Source: Holophagaceae bacterium (GTDB lineage: Bacteria; Acidobacteriota; Holophagae; Holophagales; Holophagaceae). Taken from it: a DNA stretch of 64,000 nt. Of the stretch, positions 8,477 through 17,504 are shown in pieces. The stretch covers positions 434,001 through 498,000 of the forward strand of contig JADKKO010000004.1 of NCBI GenBank assembly GCA_016720465.1. Reading direction: 5' to 3'. Every line of letters starts with the position of its first letter. The stretch's first letter is position 1. Under the pieces are notes generated by a model. That model was not told the origin of the DNA, made no database searches, and worked only from the letters and a program-made list of their open reading frames with translations. Both the position numbers and the translations under genes were made by a program.

Positions 8477-10318
8477 TCAGCCCAGGAAGGCGATCCAGCC
8501 CGGGCGCTCATCCTTGGGCTGGGCGGGGATTTTTTCGAGAAGCTTGAGGCGGCCCTGCCAAGCGGGATCGGTCGGGTTCAGGGCCCGGCCTTTGCGCAGC
8601 GCATCCTTGGCCTCGCTCCATCGTTCCCTGGAAGCCTGGATCTGGGCCAGGATCAGGTAGAGCCGCGAAGCCCTCTGCATCAGATCGCCATCATCGGGCT
8701 TCAGCCTTAGCAGCGCATCGATATCGGCCTCGGCTGATTCCAGATCCCCCTGGGTGAGGTGCTTCTGGTAGTCCGCAAGGGTCGCCGCCCTCGGGGTGCC
8801 CTCGCTCAGGGCCAGGCGCGCCCGGTCCACAAGCTGGGCCGCGGAGAGATCGCTGGGGTTGAGGCGTAGGAATTCCTTGGCGCGGTGGTAGGCCCTCACG
8901 GGGTCGTCCCCGATGACCAGCTCAGCCTCGGTCTTGATGCTCGCCGGCTTCTCCGAGAGGTCTGGAGCCTCGTTGCCCCTGGAAACCTGGGCCAAGGCCG
9001 CGCTGGCGAAAGCGGCGCGGTCCGAGGCGAGTTTGGCATCCATCCGGCGCTGGCGAAGCACAAATCCGGCTGCAACGAGCACAAGCACCAGACCGGCCAC
9101 GCCACCCAAAACGCCCTTGGACGTCATCCAGGGATAATCCCGGGTCAGGTCCGTGAGGGCCCTGGGCAGCGCCAGTCCGCTGCGGGCGGGTTTGCCCGGT
9201 GCTGTCACCGCCGCCGGGGGCATGACGACCCCACTATCCCTGCTGGCACCTGCTTCGGGTTCGGATTCCGGAGGCTTCTCGGCGATCAGGGTTTTCACCT
9301 GTTCCAGGCCGCGTAAAGCCCGTTCATGCTGGGGTTCCTGGGACAGCACGATTTCAAATGCGAATTCCGCCTGCTCCAGCCTGCCGAGACGCATCAGCCG
9401 CTCGCCCTGCCGGCATTTCTGTTCCAGGGCGTCGGCATCCAAGGGTTTCCCCGGGGCTTTGATCGAGAAGCTGCCGGTGGCACGGCCCACATCCGGATGG
9501 GAGATGGCGCTGGTGTCCTTCTGGGCCATGGAGAGATAGGCCCGGGCGTCTTCGTTGTCGGGATCGAGGGCCAGCATTTCGCGCCAGCGCGCCATGGCTC
9601 CGTCCGTATTCCCTTTGTCATAGAGCTCCAGGCCCTCCTGGAGCAGGGAAAAGAGACGGCCTTCCAAAATGCCTTCCCCGGTGTCCTCGGAAGCGAGTTC
9701 CTGCATGGGGGCCGGGGTGGGCTCAGCCACCACAGGCGCGTGGGCGGGCTCGGCGGCGCGCCGTGCCAATTCCTGCCTCGCGCTGGCCACATATTCCAGG
9801 GCCAGGCGATGATTCGGTTCGACCCTGAGAATCTCTTCCCACCTGGCGAGGGCATCTTCGACCTGGTCCATATCGAACAGCGTGCAACCCTGGCGGATCA
9901 GCAAATCGATATCGATGTCTTCGGCGGGCGCCACGGTCGCCGGAGCCACTGATTCCGGGGGCGGCTGAGGAGCGCTGAGAACGGGCGGCGCGGGTTGTGG
10001 GGGCGGCGCAGGGGGTGGGGCCGGAGCGGGTGCCGGTGGGGGGGGCGTGGCCCCTCTCGGGGCTCCCCCCGAGGAGGCGATATCGTCCAGATCCACGGGC
10101 CCCTGGTTCTGGACCGCCAGGACGACCGGATCCCCAGCTTTCTGGCGTTCATCCAGCCAGTGCTTGACGTGGACCAGGCACGCCCGCGCACCCGCATGGG
10201 TGGGGTTCTTGCGGAGGACCGCTTGCCAGATCTGCCCAGCGGCGATGACCTCTCCAGCCTGGAAGAGATCCTGGGCACGCTGTAAGTGGCTGGCAAACGG
10301 ATCCTGGGTGTCGGACAT
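8477..10318 (-). CDS. TPR-repeat single-pass membrane protein
   Basis: 613 residues. An N-terminal TPR (FQAGEVIAAGQIWQAVLRKNP) is followed by a long Pro/Ala linker (about 85-130), further TPR units (DQVEDALARWEEILRVEPNH; GNTDGAMARWREMLALDPDN; GRLEQAEFAFEIVLSQEP), one membrane segment (GVLGGVAGLVLVLVAAGFVL, about residue 410) and C-terminal TPRs. Likely a scaffold protein. It starts 3 nt after the stop of the FHA gene, which places the two in one operon and suggests they work together. No enzymatic motif is visible. Confidence 0.75.
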   Translation of the reverse strand: MSDTQDPFASHLQRAQDLFQAGEVIAAGQIWQAVLRKNPTHAGARACLVHVKHWLDERQKAGDPVVLAVQNQGPVDLDDIASSGGAPRGATPPPPAPAPAPPPAPPPQPAPPVLSAPQPPPESVAPATVAPAEDIDIDLLIRQGCTLFDMDQVEDALARWEEILRVEPNHRLALEYVASARQELARRAAEPAHAPVVAEPTPAPMQELASEDTGEGILEGRLFSLLQEGLELYDKGNTDGAMARWREMLALDPDNEDARAYLSMAQKDTSAISHPDVGRATGSFSIKAPGKPLDADALEQKCRQGERLMRLGRLEQAEFAFEIVLSQEPQHERALRGLEQVKTLIAEKPPESEPEAGASRDSGVVMPPAAVTAPGKPARSGLALPRALTDLTRDYPWMTSKGVLGGVAGLVLVLVAAGFVLRQRRMDAKLASDRAAFASAALAQVSRGNEAPDLSEKPASIKTEAELVIGDDPVRAYHRAKEFLRLNPSDLSAAQLVDRARLALSEGTPRAATLADYQKHLTQGDLESAEADIDALLRLKPDDGDLMQRASRLYLILAQIQASRERWSEAKDALRKGRALNPTDPAWQGRLKLLEKIPAQPKDERPGWIAFLG

Positions 10319-10321
10319 GGC

Positions 10322-11086
10322 CTATTCGAGGGAGAACTGGTCTTCGGGTCGGATGAGCAGCATGAAGGTGCTCTTGCCGCAGGTGAATTCCTGGCGATCC
10401 ATGAGTTGAACGGTGCCTTGAATGGTTTGCCCATCAACGAACGTGCCATTGGTGCTTTCCAGGTCCGTCAACCAGGCCGTCCCATCGTTATGGATGGCCA
10501 GGGATGCGTGCTGCCTGGAGGTTTCGGGATCGTGGGTGATGATTTCGCCCTGGTCGCGTCCGATGACGAGGCTCGGCCTGTCTATGACGCGCACCGTCGA
10601 AGCCAGGGGGCCCGTGAGGAAGGCCAGGCTGAATTTGATCCCCTTGGGCATGACGCCGGCATGGATGCCGTCGAGCATGCTCTGCCTGTCCCGGCGGGCG
10701 GTCGAATGCGCGGTGGTGGAGGGTGAATCGATCTGGGGGGGTGGCGGCGGGGGAGGCGGGGGAGGCGGAGGGACGTCATCCTGCCGGATGGTCTGGTAGG
10801 AACTCGGGTTGGGAACCAGGCCGGGGGGAAGGTCAAAAGGATCCACCGGGGGTGGGGTGAAGGCTTGGGTCCTCTGGACCACCGGGGACCCAGGCGCCGC
10901 TGGAACCTCCACAAAGACCTGATCGAAGAGCGCTTCGGAATCCGTGTCTACGGGGGGCTGGGCGGGGTTGAAGACCTCGAACACGTGGCTGCACTTGGGG
11001 CAGCGGAAGCGTTTGCTCAACGCGCCTTGGAAACGGGCCTCGTCGTATTGAAAGCGGGCCGAGCAGGATGGACAAACCACGATCAT
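10322..11086 (-). CDS. Zinc-ribbon and FHA-domain protein
   Basis: 254 residues. The N-terminal MJ0042-type zinc ribbon has CPSC and CPKC pairs (residues 5-35). A proline-rich linker (a run of about ten Pro near residue 115) leads to a C-terminal FHA domain, recognisable from the VIGRDQGEIITHDPETSRQH and STNGTFVDG motifs (about 175-235). FHA domains bind phosphothreonine peptides, so a partner Ser/Thr kinase is expected; one is encoded at 47-51 kb, though no link is shown. Sits between a LolA-like gene and the TPR protein in an apparent operon. Confidence 0.85.
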   Translation of the reverse strand: MIVVCPSCSARFQYDEARFQGALSKRFRCPKCSHVFEVFNPAQPPVDTDSEALFDQVFVEVPAAPGSPVVQRTQAFTPPPVDPFDLPPGLVPNPSSYQTIRQDDVPPPPPPPPPPPPQIDSPSTTAHSTARRDRQSMLDGIHAGVMPKGIKFSLAFLTGPLASTVRVIDRPSLVIGRDQGEIITHDPETSRQHASLAIHNDGTAWLTDLESTNGTFVDGQTIQGTVQLMDRQEFTCGKSTFMLLIRPEDQFSLE

Positions 11087-11122
11087 GGGATTCCTCAGTG
11101 TGCTGATTCCCCTAGTGTAGAT

Positions 11123-11812
11123 TTATTTCTTCCTTGTCGCGAAAAAGCTGAACTCGGATTTGAGAGAAACACCTCCGGGCAGCTTGAAACCCGTGACGCC
11201 TGGGGGCAAAGGCTGGTTTGTCTGGAGGGCGCCCAATTCCAACTGCCAGGTGTCGCCGCTCCGCTCCACCCACTGGAGCTGGCGGGGCAGGTTGGAGTCC
11301 TGGTCCACCCAGATGTACAAGCTTTGCATCCTCTTTTTCATGCCCAGCGTCCTGGGCGTGAGCATCAGGAAATAGGTGCCCGCCACCTCCTTGGACTGGC
11401 CAAGCCCGATTTGGAAATACTCGCCGAGATAGGAAAGTTTTTGACCAAGGCCCAGGAATTTCCGATTGGAGTTCTTGATGACCCCAATTTTCACGAATTG
11501 CGCCTCCTTGGAGCCAGGGCTGTAGGAGATCAGCGCCTTCGGCGTGAGATGAAGGACCAGGTCCTCTGGCGCGGAAAAAATGAAATGGGCGAACTCCGAG
11601 CCCTGGAGATACAGGGTGCCCTTGGTGACCGTGGGCGTTTTCAACATGGAGCGCCGGATCGTCAGCGTGAAAGGCGCCTGCAACGTGTCGACCTTGGCCT
11701 GGGCCGCGTCGAACCGCTCCACCAGCTCCTTGAGAGGCGCCGCGGCCTGGCCAGCCACGGGCACGGCCGCAACGAGCGCTATACAGGTGATCAGAAAGTT
11801 CATCAGCTTCAT
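11123..11812 (-). CDS. LolA-like periplasmic lipoprotein-carrier protein
   Basis: 229 residues with a cleavable signal peptide (MKLMNFLITCIALVAAVPVAG, AxA-like site near residue 24). The rest follows the LolA/LolB fold pattern: an N-terminal helix (LVERFDAAQAKVDTLQAPF), a beta strand (TKGTLYLQG) and LVLHLTPKALISYSPGSKEAQ. LolA carries lipoproteins across the periplasm to the outer membrane. The start at 11812 was chosen over an upstream in-frame start because it begins the signal peptide and has AAGGA upstream. A short distance upstream of the FHA gene on the same strand. It could also be another member of the LolA-like superfamily. Confidence 0.78.
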   Translation of the reverse strand: MKLMNFLITCIALVAAVPVAGQAAAPLKELVERFDAAQAKVDTLQAPFTLTIRRSMLKTPTVTKGTLYLQGSEFAHFIFSAPEDLVLHLTPKALISYSPGSKEAQFVKIGVIKNSNRKFLGLGQKLSYLGEYFQIGLGQSKEVAGTYFLMLTPRTLGMKKRMQSLYIWVDQDSNLPRQLQWVERSGDTWQLELGALQTNQPLPPGVTGFKLPGGVSLKSEFSFFATRKK

Positions 11813-11880
11813 GGGAAATCCTTGCGGGTTGCTTCTCTCGGTCGGGAGGAGGGGAGATGGACTCAGCGGCTTCGCCGCCC

Positions 11881-12675
11881 TCAATGGAATGCCGCCAGGA
11901 CCGGTGGTAGTTCCGGCCGGAGCGGCTCCCGCTGGTGGGCAAGGTGCAGCGAGGCCTGCCATCCCCGCAACACTTCAGCGGCCACCACGCGCACCAGTTC
12001 CGGATCGTTGTTCTGTTCGCTAAGGTGGGCCATCACCACCGTGCGCAATCTGGGCGAGAGGACGGAGGCCAGCAGTTCGGCCATGGACACATTGCTCAGA
12101 TGCCCCACGCGGCTGAGGATGCGCGCCTTCAGCAGCGGCGGGTAACCGCCCTCGCGCAGCATATCCACATCATGGTTGGCCTCCAGCACCAGCAGGTCCA
12201 GATCACGGCAGTGGTCCGCCACCAGGGCCGTCGGATTGCCCAGGTCCGTGACGACCGCCGCGTTGCACCCATCCACCTCCACCCGATAAGCCACGGGGTC
12301 CGTGGCGTCGTGGGGAAGGGTGAAGGGATGCACCCTCCAACCGCACCAGTCCAGCGCGAAGCCTGCCCGCAGCGGGATCCAGCGATTGCCTGGAATGTCG
12401 ATCCCATGGATCCGCTCCACCGCCAGCTTGGTTTCGGGAGTGGCCAGGAAAACCCAATTGGTGTTGCGCAGGATCACCCCCACCGCGCCGATGTGGTCCG
12501 AATGTTCATGGGTGAGGGCCACAGCCCTGATGGTCCGAGGGTCCAGCCCCAGGGACTCCATGCGCACCCGCACCTGCTTGAGCGAGAGGCCCGCATCGAT
12601 GAGCAGCGTGCGTTCACCATCGCTGAAGGCATGGCAGTTGCCCTTGGAACCCGATGCCAGCGCCGCGTAATGCAT
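11881..12675 (-). CDS. MBL-fold metal-dependent hydrolase (YycJ/WalJ-like)
   Basis: 264 residues. The metallo-beta-lactamase signature HxHxDH is at H56, H58, D60 and H61 (LTHEHSDHIGAVG); further metal ligands are in the VVTDLGN and LLVLEANHD segments. The N-terminal SGSKGNCHAF is typical of the YycJ/WalJ group of predicted exonucleases or hydrolases. Cytoplasmic, no signal peptide. Divergent from the GNAT gene with a 44-bp gap. Precise substrate is unknown. Confidence 0.85.
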   Translation of the reverse strand: MHYAALASGSKGNCHAFSDGERTLLIDAGLSLKQVRVRMESLGLDPRTIRAVALTHEHSDHIGAVGVILRNTNWVFLATPETKLAVERIHGIDIPGNRWIPLRAGFALDWCGWRVHPFTLPHDATDPVAYRVEVDGCNAAVVTDLGNPTALVADHCRDLDLLVLEANHDVDMLREGGYPPLLKARILSRVGHLSNVSMAELLASVLSPRLRTVVMAHLSEQNNDPELVRVVAAEVLRGWQASLHLAHQREPLRPELPPVLAAFH

Positions 12676-12719
12676 GGTCCAGGATAGCCCTTCAGGGCGC
12701 TCCCGCGCGATGATGGCCC

Positions 12720-13220
12720 ATGGATTCCACCCTCCGCGCCTCCATCCTCGCCGACCTTGATCTCCACGTGCGCCACCGGGTGGCCATGTTCAAGGACATG
12801 GATTACGGGACCGACGCGGGCCGCGACGCCATGGCCGCGGCGTTCCGGGATCGCCTGCGCACCTGGCTGAGCACCGGCGAGGTCCGGGGTGTGGTGGCCG
12901 AAGCCGGTGGCCAGGCGGTCGCGGGCGCCTTGCTGCAGCTCAAAGAATCCCTGCCCAATCCCCTGAGTCCCCAGGCCGTGCGCGGCTACCTGTTCAACGT
13001 CTACACCGATCCCGCCTTCCGGGGCCAGGGCCTGGCCAGGAAACTGACCCTGGCCCTGCTAGACGTGGCCAAGGCCCAGGGCATCGGCATGGTCGAACTC
13101 CACGCCAGCAAACATGCCGAAGCCCTGTACCGCTCCATGGGCTTCGAACCCACGCCGGAATTCAGGCTCATCCTGGATGAGGGGATCCAGAAGCCCGGGC
13201 AGTGGAAGGAACGGCGTTAG
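12720..13220 (+). CDS. GNAT-family N-acetyltransferase
   Basis: 166 residues. The acetyl-CoA-binding motif A is clear (NVYTDPAFRGQGLARKL, Q/RxxGxG/A pattern, about residues 95-112), followed by the motif B segment (GMVELHASKHAEALYRSMGFEP). Substrate is unknown. The stop codon TAG is formed by the TA of a target-site duplication plus the first base of the adjacent mobile-element-like repeat, so the native C-terminus may have been altered by the insertion. Confidence 0.85.
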   Translation: MDSTLRASILADLDLHVRHRVAMFKDMDYGTDAGRDAMAAAFRDRLRTWLSTGEVRGVVAEAGGQAVAGALLQLKESLPNPLSPQAVRGYLFNVYTDPAFRGQGLARKLTLALLDVAKAQGIGMVELHASKHAEALYRSMGFEPTPEFRLILDEGIQKPGQWKERR

Positions 13221-13486
13221 AGCGTGTTTTAAAATTCCCCCGCGCCGCGCTGGGAGCGCCGGGCGAGCGGGGCAAGGCAGCCGACCACGGCGTATCGCCT
13301 ATACGCCACGGGAGGGTAACGCAGCCCCGCGAAGCCCGCCGCCCCAGCCCGAAGGGACGGGGTCAGCCGCGCGCATCGCGGCGTCACGGGCCTTGAGCGT
13401 ATGACCGATACGCCACTGCGGCCCCTTCCTTGCGCTGCATCGCGGCTGACCTCCGTCGCGGCACGGAGGAATTTTAAAACACGCTC
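13220..13486. mobile_element. MITE-like element with 19-bp perfect terminal inverted repeats
   Basis: Terminal inverted repeats GAGCGTGTTTTAAAATTCC are perfect over 19 bp and continue imperfectly to about 38 bp. The element is flanked on both sides by TTA, consistent with a TA (or TTA) target duplication as made by IS630/Tc1-mariner transposases. Inside are two small hairpins sharing GCGTAT/ATACGC arms (near 13300 and 13400). It is about 267 bp long and encodes no transposase. It fills the whole space between the convergent GNAT and CPBP genes. Confidence 0.75.
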
Positions 13487-13491
13487 TTAGC

Positions 13492-14325
13492 TCAGGCGCG
13501 AGGGGAGGGGGTCCAGAGGGCAAGGCCCAGGATGGCCAGGCTGCACAGCAAGGCACAGGGAAGGCTGGCCTCAAGACCGAAGGAGCCCCCGGTAAGCCAT
13601 TCCGGACGGCCCTCGAAAACCGGGGTCACCCAGCCATGGGTGTCCATGGTTCCGCTCACGCCAAAGCCCAACAGGCTGCCCTGAGCCCAATTCCAGCCCA
13701 GATGGATGCCCATCGGCAAGGCCAGGCGCTGGGTCTTCAAGTAGGCGAGCCCCAGGAGGAGTCCGGCCAGAAAAATATTGAGCATCGCCCAGAGCCTGAC
13801 GGAACCGCCCATCCCCGGATTGTCCCAATGGGCGTAGGCGAACCAGAGGCCCATGAGCGGCAGCGCAATCCAGGTCCCGGTGCCCTTCATCAACCGCTGG
13901 AACAGGTACCCGCGGAACAGCAGCTCCTCGTTGACGGCCACCGCCAGGTACAGCCAGGCACCGGCTGCCAGTTCGCCGAAATGCGCGCCGCCGCTCCGTT
14001 GCCAATGGAAGCCGTGGACCGCGAAGATGAGGCCGGCCACCAGCAGCATCAGGAGCAGGCCCCCGATCGTGCCCAGCGCGAAATCGCCGCCCCAGCGCAA
14101 GGTTGGTTTCAGTCCCGCCACCGGCAATGGCTGCCGCTCCAACCGGAGACAGAAGGCCGTGGGGACCAGGACAGCCAGGGCCATGCCCCACTCAAAACCC
14201 AATACCTTCCATAGGCCGAGCAGGCCCAGAAGCATCATGCAGAGGTAGAGAAGGATCCCGAAGCCCAGAATCTTCCATCCATTCCGGACCGAACCGCTGG
14301 CGTCGAGAAAGGCCCCCTTGACCAC
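13492..14325 (-). CDS. CPBP-family intramembrane metalloprotease
   Basis: 277 residues with about eight hydrophobic segments. The CPBP/Abi motif NEELLFRGYLFQ gives catalytic E133-E134 and R138; H166 (YAHWDNP), H208 and N212 (GIHLGWNW) complete the predicted active site. Bacterial relatives include abortive-infection-like and prenyl-protease-like proteins, usually of unknown substrate. It starts 3 nt after the stop codon of an upstream small TPR protein, suggesting an operon. Confidence 0.88.
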   Translation of the reverse strand: MVKGAFLDASGSVRNGWKILGFGILLYLCMMLLGLLGLWKVLGFEWGMALAVLVPTAFCLRLERQPLPVAGLKPTLRWGGDFALGTIGGLLLMLLVAGLIFAVHGFHWQRSGGAHFGELAAGAWLYLAVAVNEELLFRGYLFQRLMKGTGTWIALPLMGLWFAYAHWDNPGMGGSVRLWAMLNIFLAGLLLGLAYLKTQRLALPMGIHLGWNWAQGSLLGFGVSGTMDTHGWVTPVFEGRPEWLTGGSFGLEASLPCALLCSLAILGLALWTPSPRA

Positions 14326-14328
14326 GAC

Positions 14329-14937
14329 CTAATGGCCCGCTTCGGCGAAGGCCCGGGCGACTTCCAGGTAGACCTTTTCTTCCCCGGGTTTCAGGATGCA
14401 GGCCCTCGAAAACCAGGCGGCCGCCTCTTTGCGGTGGCCGCCCGCCAGGAAGGCCCGGCCGAATTCGATGAAGCGGCGCCAATCCCCCCCATCCAAGGCG
14501 GCGGCGATTTGAGCGTAGCGGTTGGCTTCACCGGCGAGACCCGCTTCCGCCAGATCGATGGCGATGAGGCCCATGACCTCGCGGTTTCCGGGATCCCGGC
14601 TGGCCGCGAGGTCGTAGGTCGCCAGGGCTTCCTTCCGCTGGCCCTGCTTCAATTGCGCAAATCCCATCAGCCTCAGGACCTTCCCGTCCTTCGGTTCCAG
14701 CGTCGTGGCGATCAAGAAGGCCTCATCAGCGGATTTGCTGTCCCCGCCCGCCAGAAAGTAGCGCCCGCATTCCGCCAGGAGCTTGGCGTCCCGCGGCTTC
14801 AGGCTCCGGGCCTGCCCGGCACAGGCCTTGAGAATCGCTTTGCGGTCCCCCATGAAGAAGGATTCGCTGAAGGGCGTCTGGGCAGCCAGCGCAGAGGCGG
14901 CGAACAAGAGGGTCGGAATCGTGATCCTGCGGATCAT
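14329..14937 (-). CDS. Exported TPR-repeat protein (paralogue 1)
   Basis: 202 residues with a signal peptide (MIRRITIPTLLFAASALAAQ) followed by TPR-like helical repeats (ADEAFLIATTLEPKDGKVLRLMGFAQLKQGQRKEALATYDLA). It has the same length and the same segment order as the protein at 16870-17478: a FF.GD..A....C motif after the signal peptide, then RLMGFAQLK versus RLIAFAWLK. Likely periplasmic; function is unknown. The GT41-type gene lies between the two copies. Confidence 0.8.
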   Translation of the reverse strand: MIRRITIPTLLFAASALAAQTPFSESFFMGDRKAILKACAGQARSLKPRDAKLLAECGRYFLAGGDSKSADEAFLIATTLEPKDGKVLRLMGFAQLKQGQRKEALATYDLAASRDPGNREVMGLIAIDLAEAGLAGEANRYAQIAAALDGGDWRRFIEFGRAFLAGGHRKEAAAWFSRACILKPGEEKVYLEVARAFAEAGH

Positions 14938-14998
14938 GGGGCCTCCGGGAAAGGGGTTAGTTTAAGGGCCGTTGCCGATGAACGCGGTATAAATTTGA

Positions 14999-16897
14999 AT
15001 GGCCGATTCCACCCAGCATCTGCTCCAGCGGGCCTTCGCGCACCACCAGGCCGGACGGCACTCCGAGGCCGAGCCCCTCTACCGCGAAATCCTCAGCCGG
15101 AATCCCGGGGACCCCAATGCGCTCCATCTGCTGGGCGTCCTGGCCCAGGAGGCGGGACGCAACGAGGAGGCCGTGGACCTCATCAAGAGAGCCATCCAGG
15201 CCTTTCCTTTCGGGCCGGCCTTCCACAACAACCTGGCCAACGCCCTGAAAGCGCTGGGCCGCCTGGAAGAAGCGCGGATCGCCTATCTGGAGGCCCTGCG
15301 GCTCCAGCCCGACTACACCGAGGCCCAGAGCAGCCTTGGCCTTGTGCTCCATGCCCTCAAGCGCTGGGATGAAGCCGTGGCGGTCTTTTCCGCCGCCCTC
15401 CGGCAGCGGCCGAACCACCCGACCGTGCTAAACAATCTTGGCGTGAGCCTGAACCTCATGGGGCGCTTGGAGGAAGCAGCCGCTGCTTTCCGGCAATCCC
15501 TCGCCGCGCACCCTGACCAGCCCGAAACCCACAACAACCTGGGCAATGTCCTGTACGAACTGGGAGACGTCGAAGGCGCCATGGCCCATAGCCGCCAGGC
15601 GCTTGAATTGAGGCCCGGCTACACCGGCGCCCACAGCACGCTCCTGCTCCGGTTGAATTACGAGCCGGACCTCGGATCCCAGGAGCTCTTCGAGGCCCAT
15701 AAGGAGTGGTCGCGGGTCCACGAAACGCCTCATCTCGCGCGGACCCGGGATTTCCATGTGGACCTGGCGCCCGGACGGCCCCTGCGTGTGGGCTACGTCT
15801 CCCCGGATTTCCGCCGCCACTCCGTGGCGGCTTTCTTCGAGCCCCTGTTGGCGGCCCATGACCGGACCCGGGTGGAGGTCCACTGCTATTCCCAGGTGGC
15901 CCATCCGGACGACATCACCCGCCGCCTGTGCTCCCTGTCGGACCATTGGTTGAAGGTCGTCGGCTTGAGCGATGATGCGCTGGCCGAAGTCATCCAGCAG
16001 GACCGCATCGACGTCCTGGTGGACCTCGCGGGCCACACGGCGAACAACCGGCTGCCCCTGTTCGCCCGGCGCCCGGCGCCGGTCCAGGTGACCTGGCTTG
16101 GATATCCCAACACGACGGGCATGCAGGCCTTCAGCGCGCGGTTCACGGATGAGGTTGCGGACCCCCAGGGCGCCGAGGCCCTCCACTCCGAGCCGCTCTT
16201 CCGCCTGCCCCGCGGCTTCCTCTGCTACGGCCCCCCGAGCGGGGCCCCGCCCGTGGCGCCCCTCCCCGCGCACCGCCAGGGCCACTTCACCTTCGGCTCC
16301 TTCAACAGCCTGCTGAAGGTGAATCCAGGCGTCATCACGGCCTGGGCGGAGATCCTGAAGCGGACGCCGGGCAGCAAGCTGGTCTTGAAGGGCATGCTGC
16401 AGCGCGACGGGGCCAACCGCCAGCGGTTCGAACGGGCTTTCGCAGAGATTGGGATCGACCCCGACCGCCTTGAACTCGCGCCCGCAGTCCCGGAATTCCG
16501 GGATCATCTCGCCACCTACAACCAAGTGGATCTGGCCCTGGATCCCTTCCCCTACAACGGCACCACCACCACCTGCGAAGCCCTTTGGATGGGCGTGCCG
16601 ACGCTCACCCTGCGGGGCGACCGCCATGCCGGTCGGGTCGGCGCCAGCATCCTCACTCGCGTTGGACTCGAATCCTTCATCGCCGAAGATCTGGATTCCT
16701 ATATCCAATCAGCCGTGGCCTGGACCGGCCGCCTGGGTGAACTCGCTGGCATCCGCGCGGGCCTTCGGGAACGCATGGCGGCCTCGGATCTCTGCGATGC
16801 CCGCGGTTTTGCCGCGCAGGTGGAAAACGCCTTCGAGGCCTTGTGGAAACAGTGGGAAAACGTCCGAGATCAGCGCTCCGCGCCCCCATCGGCATAG
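14999..16897 (+). CDS. TPR-containing GT41-type (OGT/SPINDLY-like) glycosyltransferase
   Basis: 632 residues. About six TPR units occupy residues 1-230. They are followed by the catalytic part of the O-GlcNAc-transferase C-terminal family: LRVGYVSPDFRRHSVAAFFE, DVLVDLAGHTANNRL, PVQVTWLGYPNTTG, FTFGSFNSLLKVNP, then DLALDPFPYNGTTTTCEALW, WMGVPTLTLRGDRHAGRVG. These cover the sugar-nucleotide site. The acceptor is probably a protein or a cell-surface glycan; not determinable here. A TATAAA hexamer ends 5 nt before the ATG and there is no Shine-Dalgarno, so a leaderless mRNA is possible. The 3' end overlaps the convergent TPR gene by 28 bp. Confidence 0.88.
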   Translation: MADSTQHLLQRAFAHHQAGRHSEAEPLYREILSRNPGDPNALHLLGVLAQEAGRNEEAVDLIKRAIQAFPFGPAFHNNLANALKALGRLEEARIAYLEALRLQPDYTEAQSSLGLVLHALKRWDEAVAVFSAALRQRPNHPTVLNNLGVSLNLMGRLEEAAAAFRQSLAAHPDQPETHNNLGNVLYELGDVEGAMAHSRQALELRPGYTGAHSTLLLRLNYEPDLGSQELFEAHKEWSRVHETPHLARTRDFHVDLAPGRPLRVGYVSPDFRRHSVAAFFEPLLAAHDRTRVEVHCYSQVAHPDDITRRLCSLSDHWLKVVGLSDDALAEVIQQDRIDVLVDLAGHTANNRLPLFARRPAPVQVTWLGYPNTTGMQAFSARFTDEVADPQGAEALHSEPLFRLPRGFLCYGPPSGAPPVAPLPAHRQGHFTFGSFNSLLKVNPGVITAWAEILKRTPGSKLVLKGMLQRDGANRQRFERAFAEIGIDPDRLELAPAVPEFRDHLATYNQVDLALDPFPYNGTTTTCEALWMGVPTLTLRGDRHAGRVGASILTRVGLESFIAEDLDSYIQSAVAWTGRLGELAGIRAGLRERMAASDLCDARGFAAQVENAFEALWKQWENVRDQRSAPPSA

Positions 16898-17478
16898 ATC
16901 AGGGCCAGCTCGTTCCACATGCGCTCTTCCTTGGGTTTGCCCTCGACGGTATGCATGGCCCATTCAGCGGCCAAGTCCAACTTTCCGTTGCGCACCGCGG
17001 CACGGGTGAACTCGGCACAGTTCTGCCAGTCCTTGGGGTCCAGGATCCAGGCGCGCTTCATGAGTTCCACGGCCTTCTCCGTCATCCCCGCATCCAGGAG
17101 GTTCACCGCGGCTTTGGAAAAAGCGTTCTTCGCTTTGGGATCCATGACCACCATCTTGTCCAGGGCGGCCACGGCTTCCGGTTTGAACCCGTTCTTCAAC
17201 CAGGCAAAGGCGATCAGGCGGTGGGTCTCGCCATCCTTGGGATCGTCGATCAGGGCCGCCACAAAGGCGCCTTCAGCCTTGGGGCGGTCGCCACTCGCCA
17301 GGTAGGCGCGGCCGTACTCCGCCAGCAGCCGGCTGTCCTTAGGCTGAATGGCCCGGGCGCGGTCTGCGCATCCGGCCATTACGGCGCGGGGATCGCCCTT
17401 GAAGAAAGCCTGGTCCACACCGGCAGGAGCCTGGGCGAGGAGAGGCGCCGCAATCAGAAGGAGGGTCGGAAATCGCAT
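16870..17478 (-). CDS. Exported TPR-repeat protein (paralogue 2)
   Basis: 202 residues. The ATG at 17478 starts a signal peptide (MRFPTLLLIAAPLLAQ); the upstream in-frame extension reads through the carboxyltransferase gene and is not real. Body with TPR-like repeats (RAYLASGDRPKAEGAFVAALIDDPKDGETHRL written in part). Paralogue of the 14329-14937 protein with identical length. Function is unknown. The stop codon lies inside the 3' end of the convergent glycosyltransferase gene. Confidence 0.8.
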   Translation of the reverse strand: MRFPTLLLIAAPLLAQAPAGVDQAFFKGDPRAVMAGCADRARAIQPKDSRLLAEYGRAYLASGDRPKAEGAFVAALIDDPKDGETHRLIAFAWLKNGFKPEAVAALDKMVVMDPKAKNAFSKAAVNLLDAGMTEKAVELMKRAWILDPKDWQNCAEFTRAAVRNGKLDLAAEWAMHTVEGKPKEERMWNELALIYADGGAER

Positions 17479-17504
17479 GGTGGCTCCGGAATCGTGGGTC
17501 CAGC

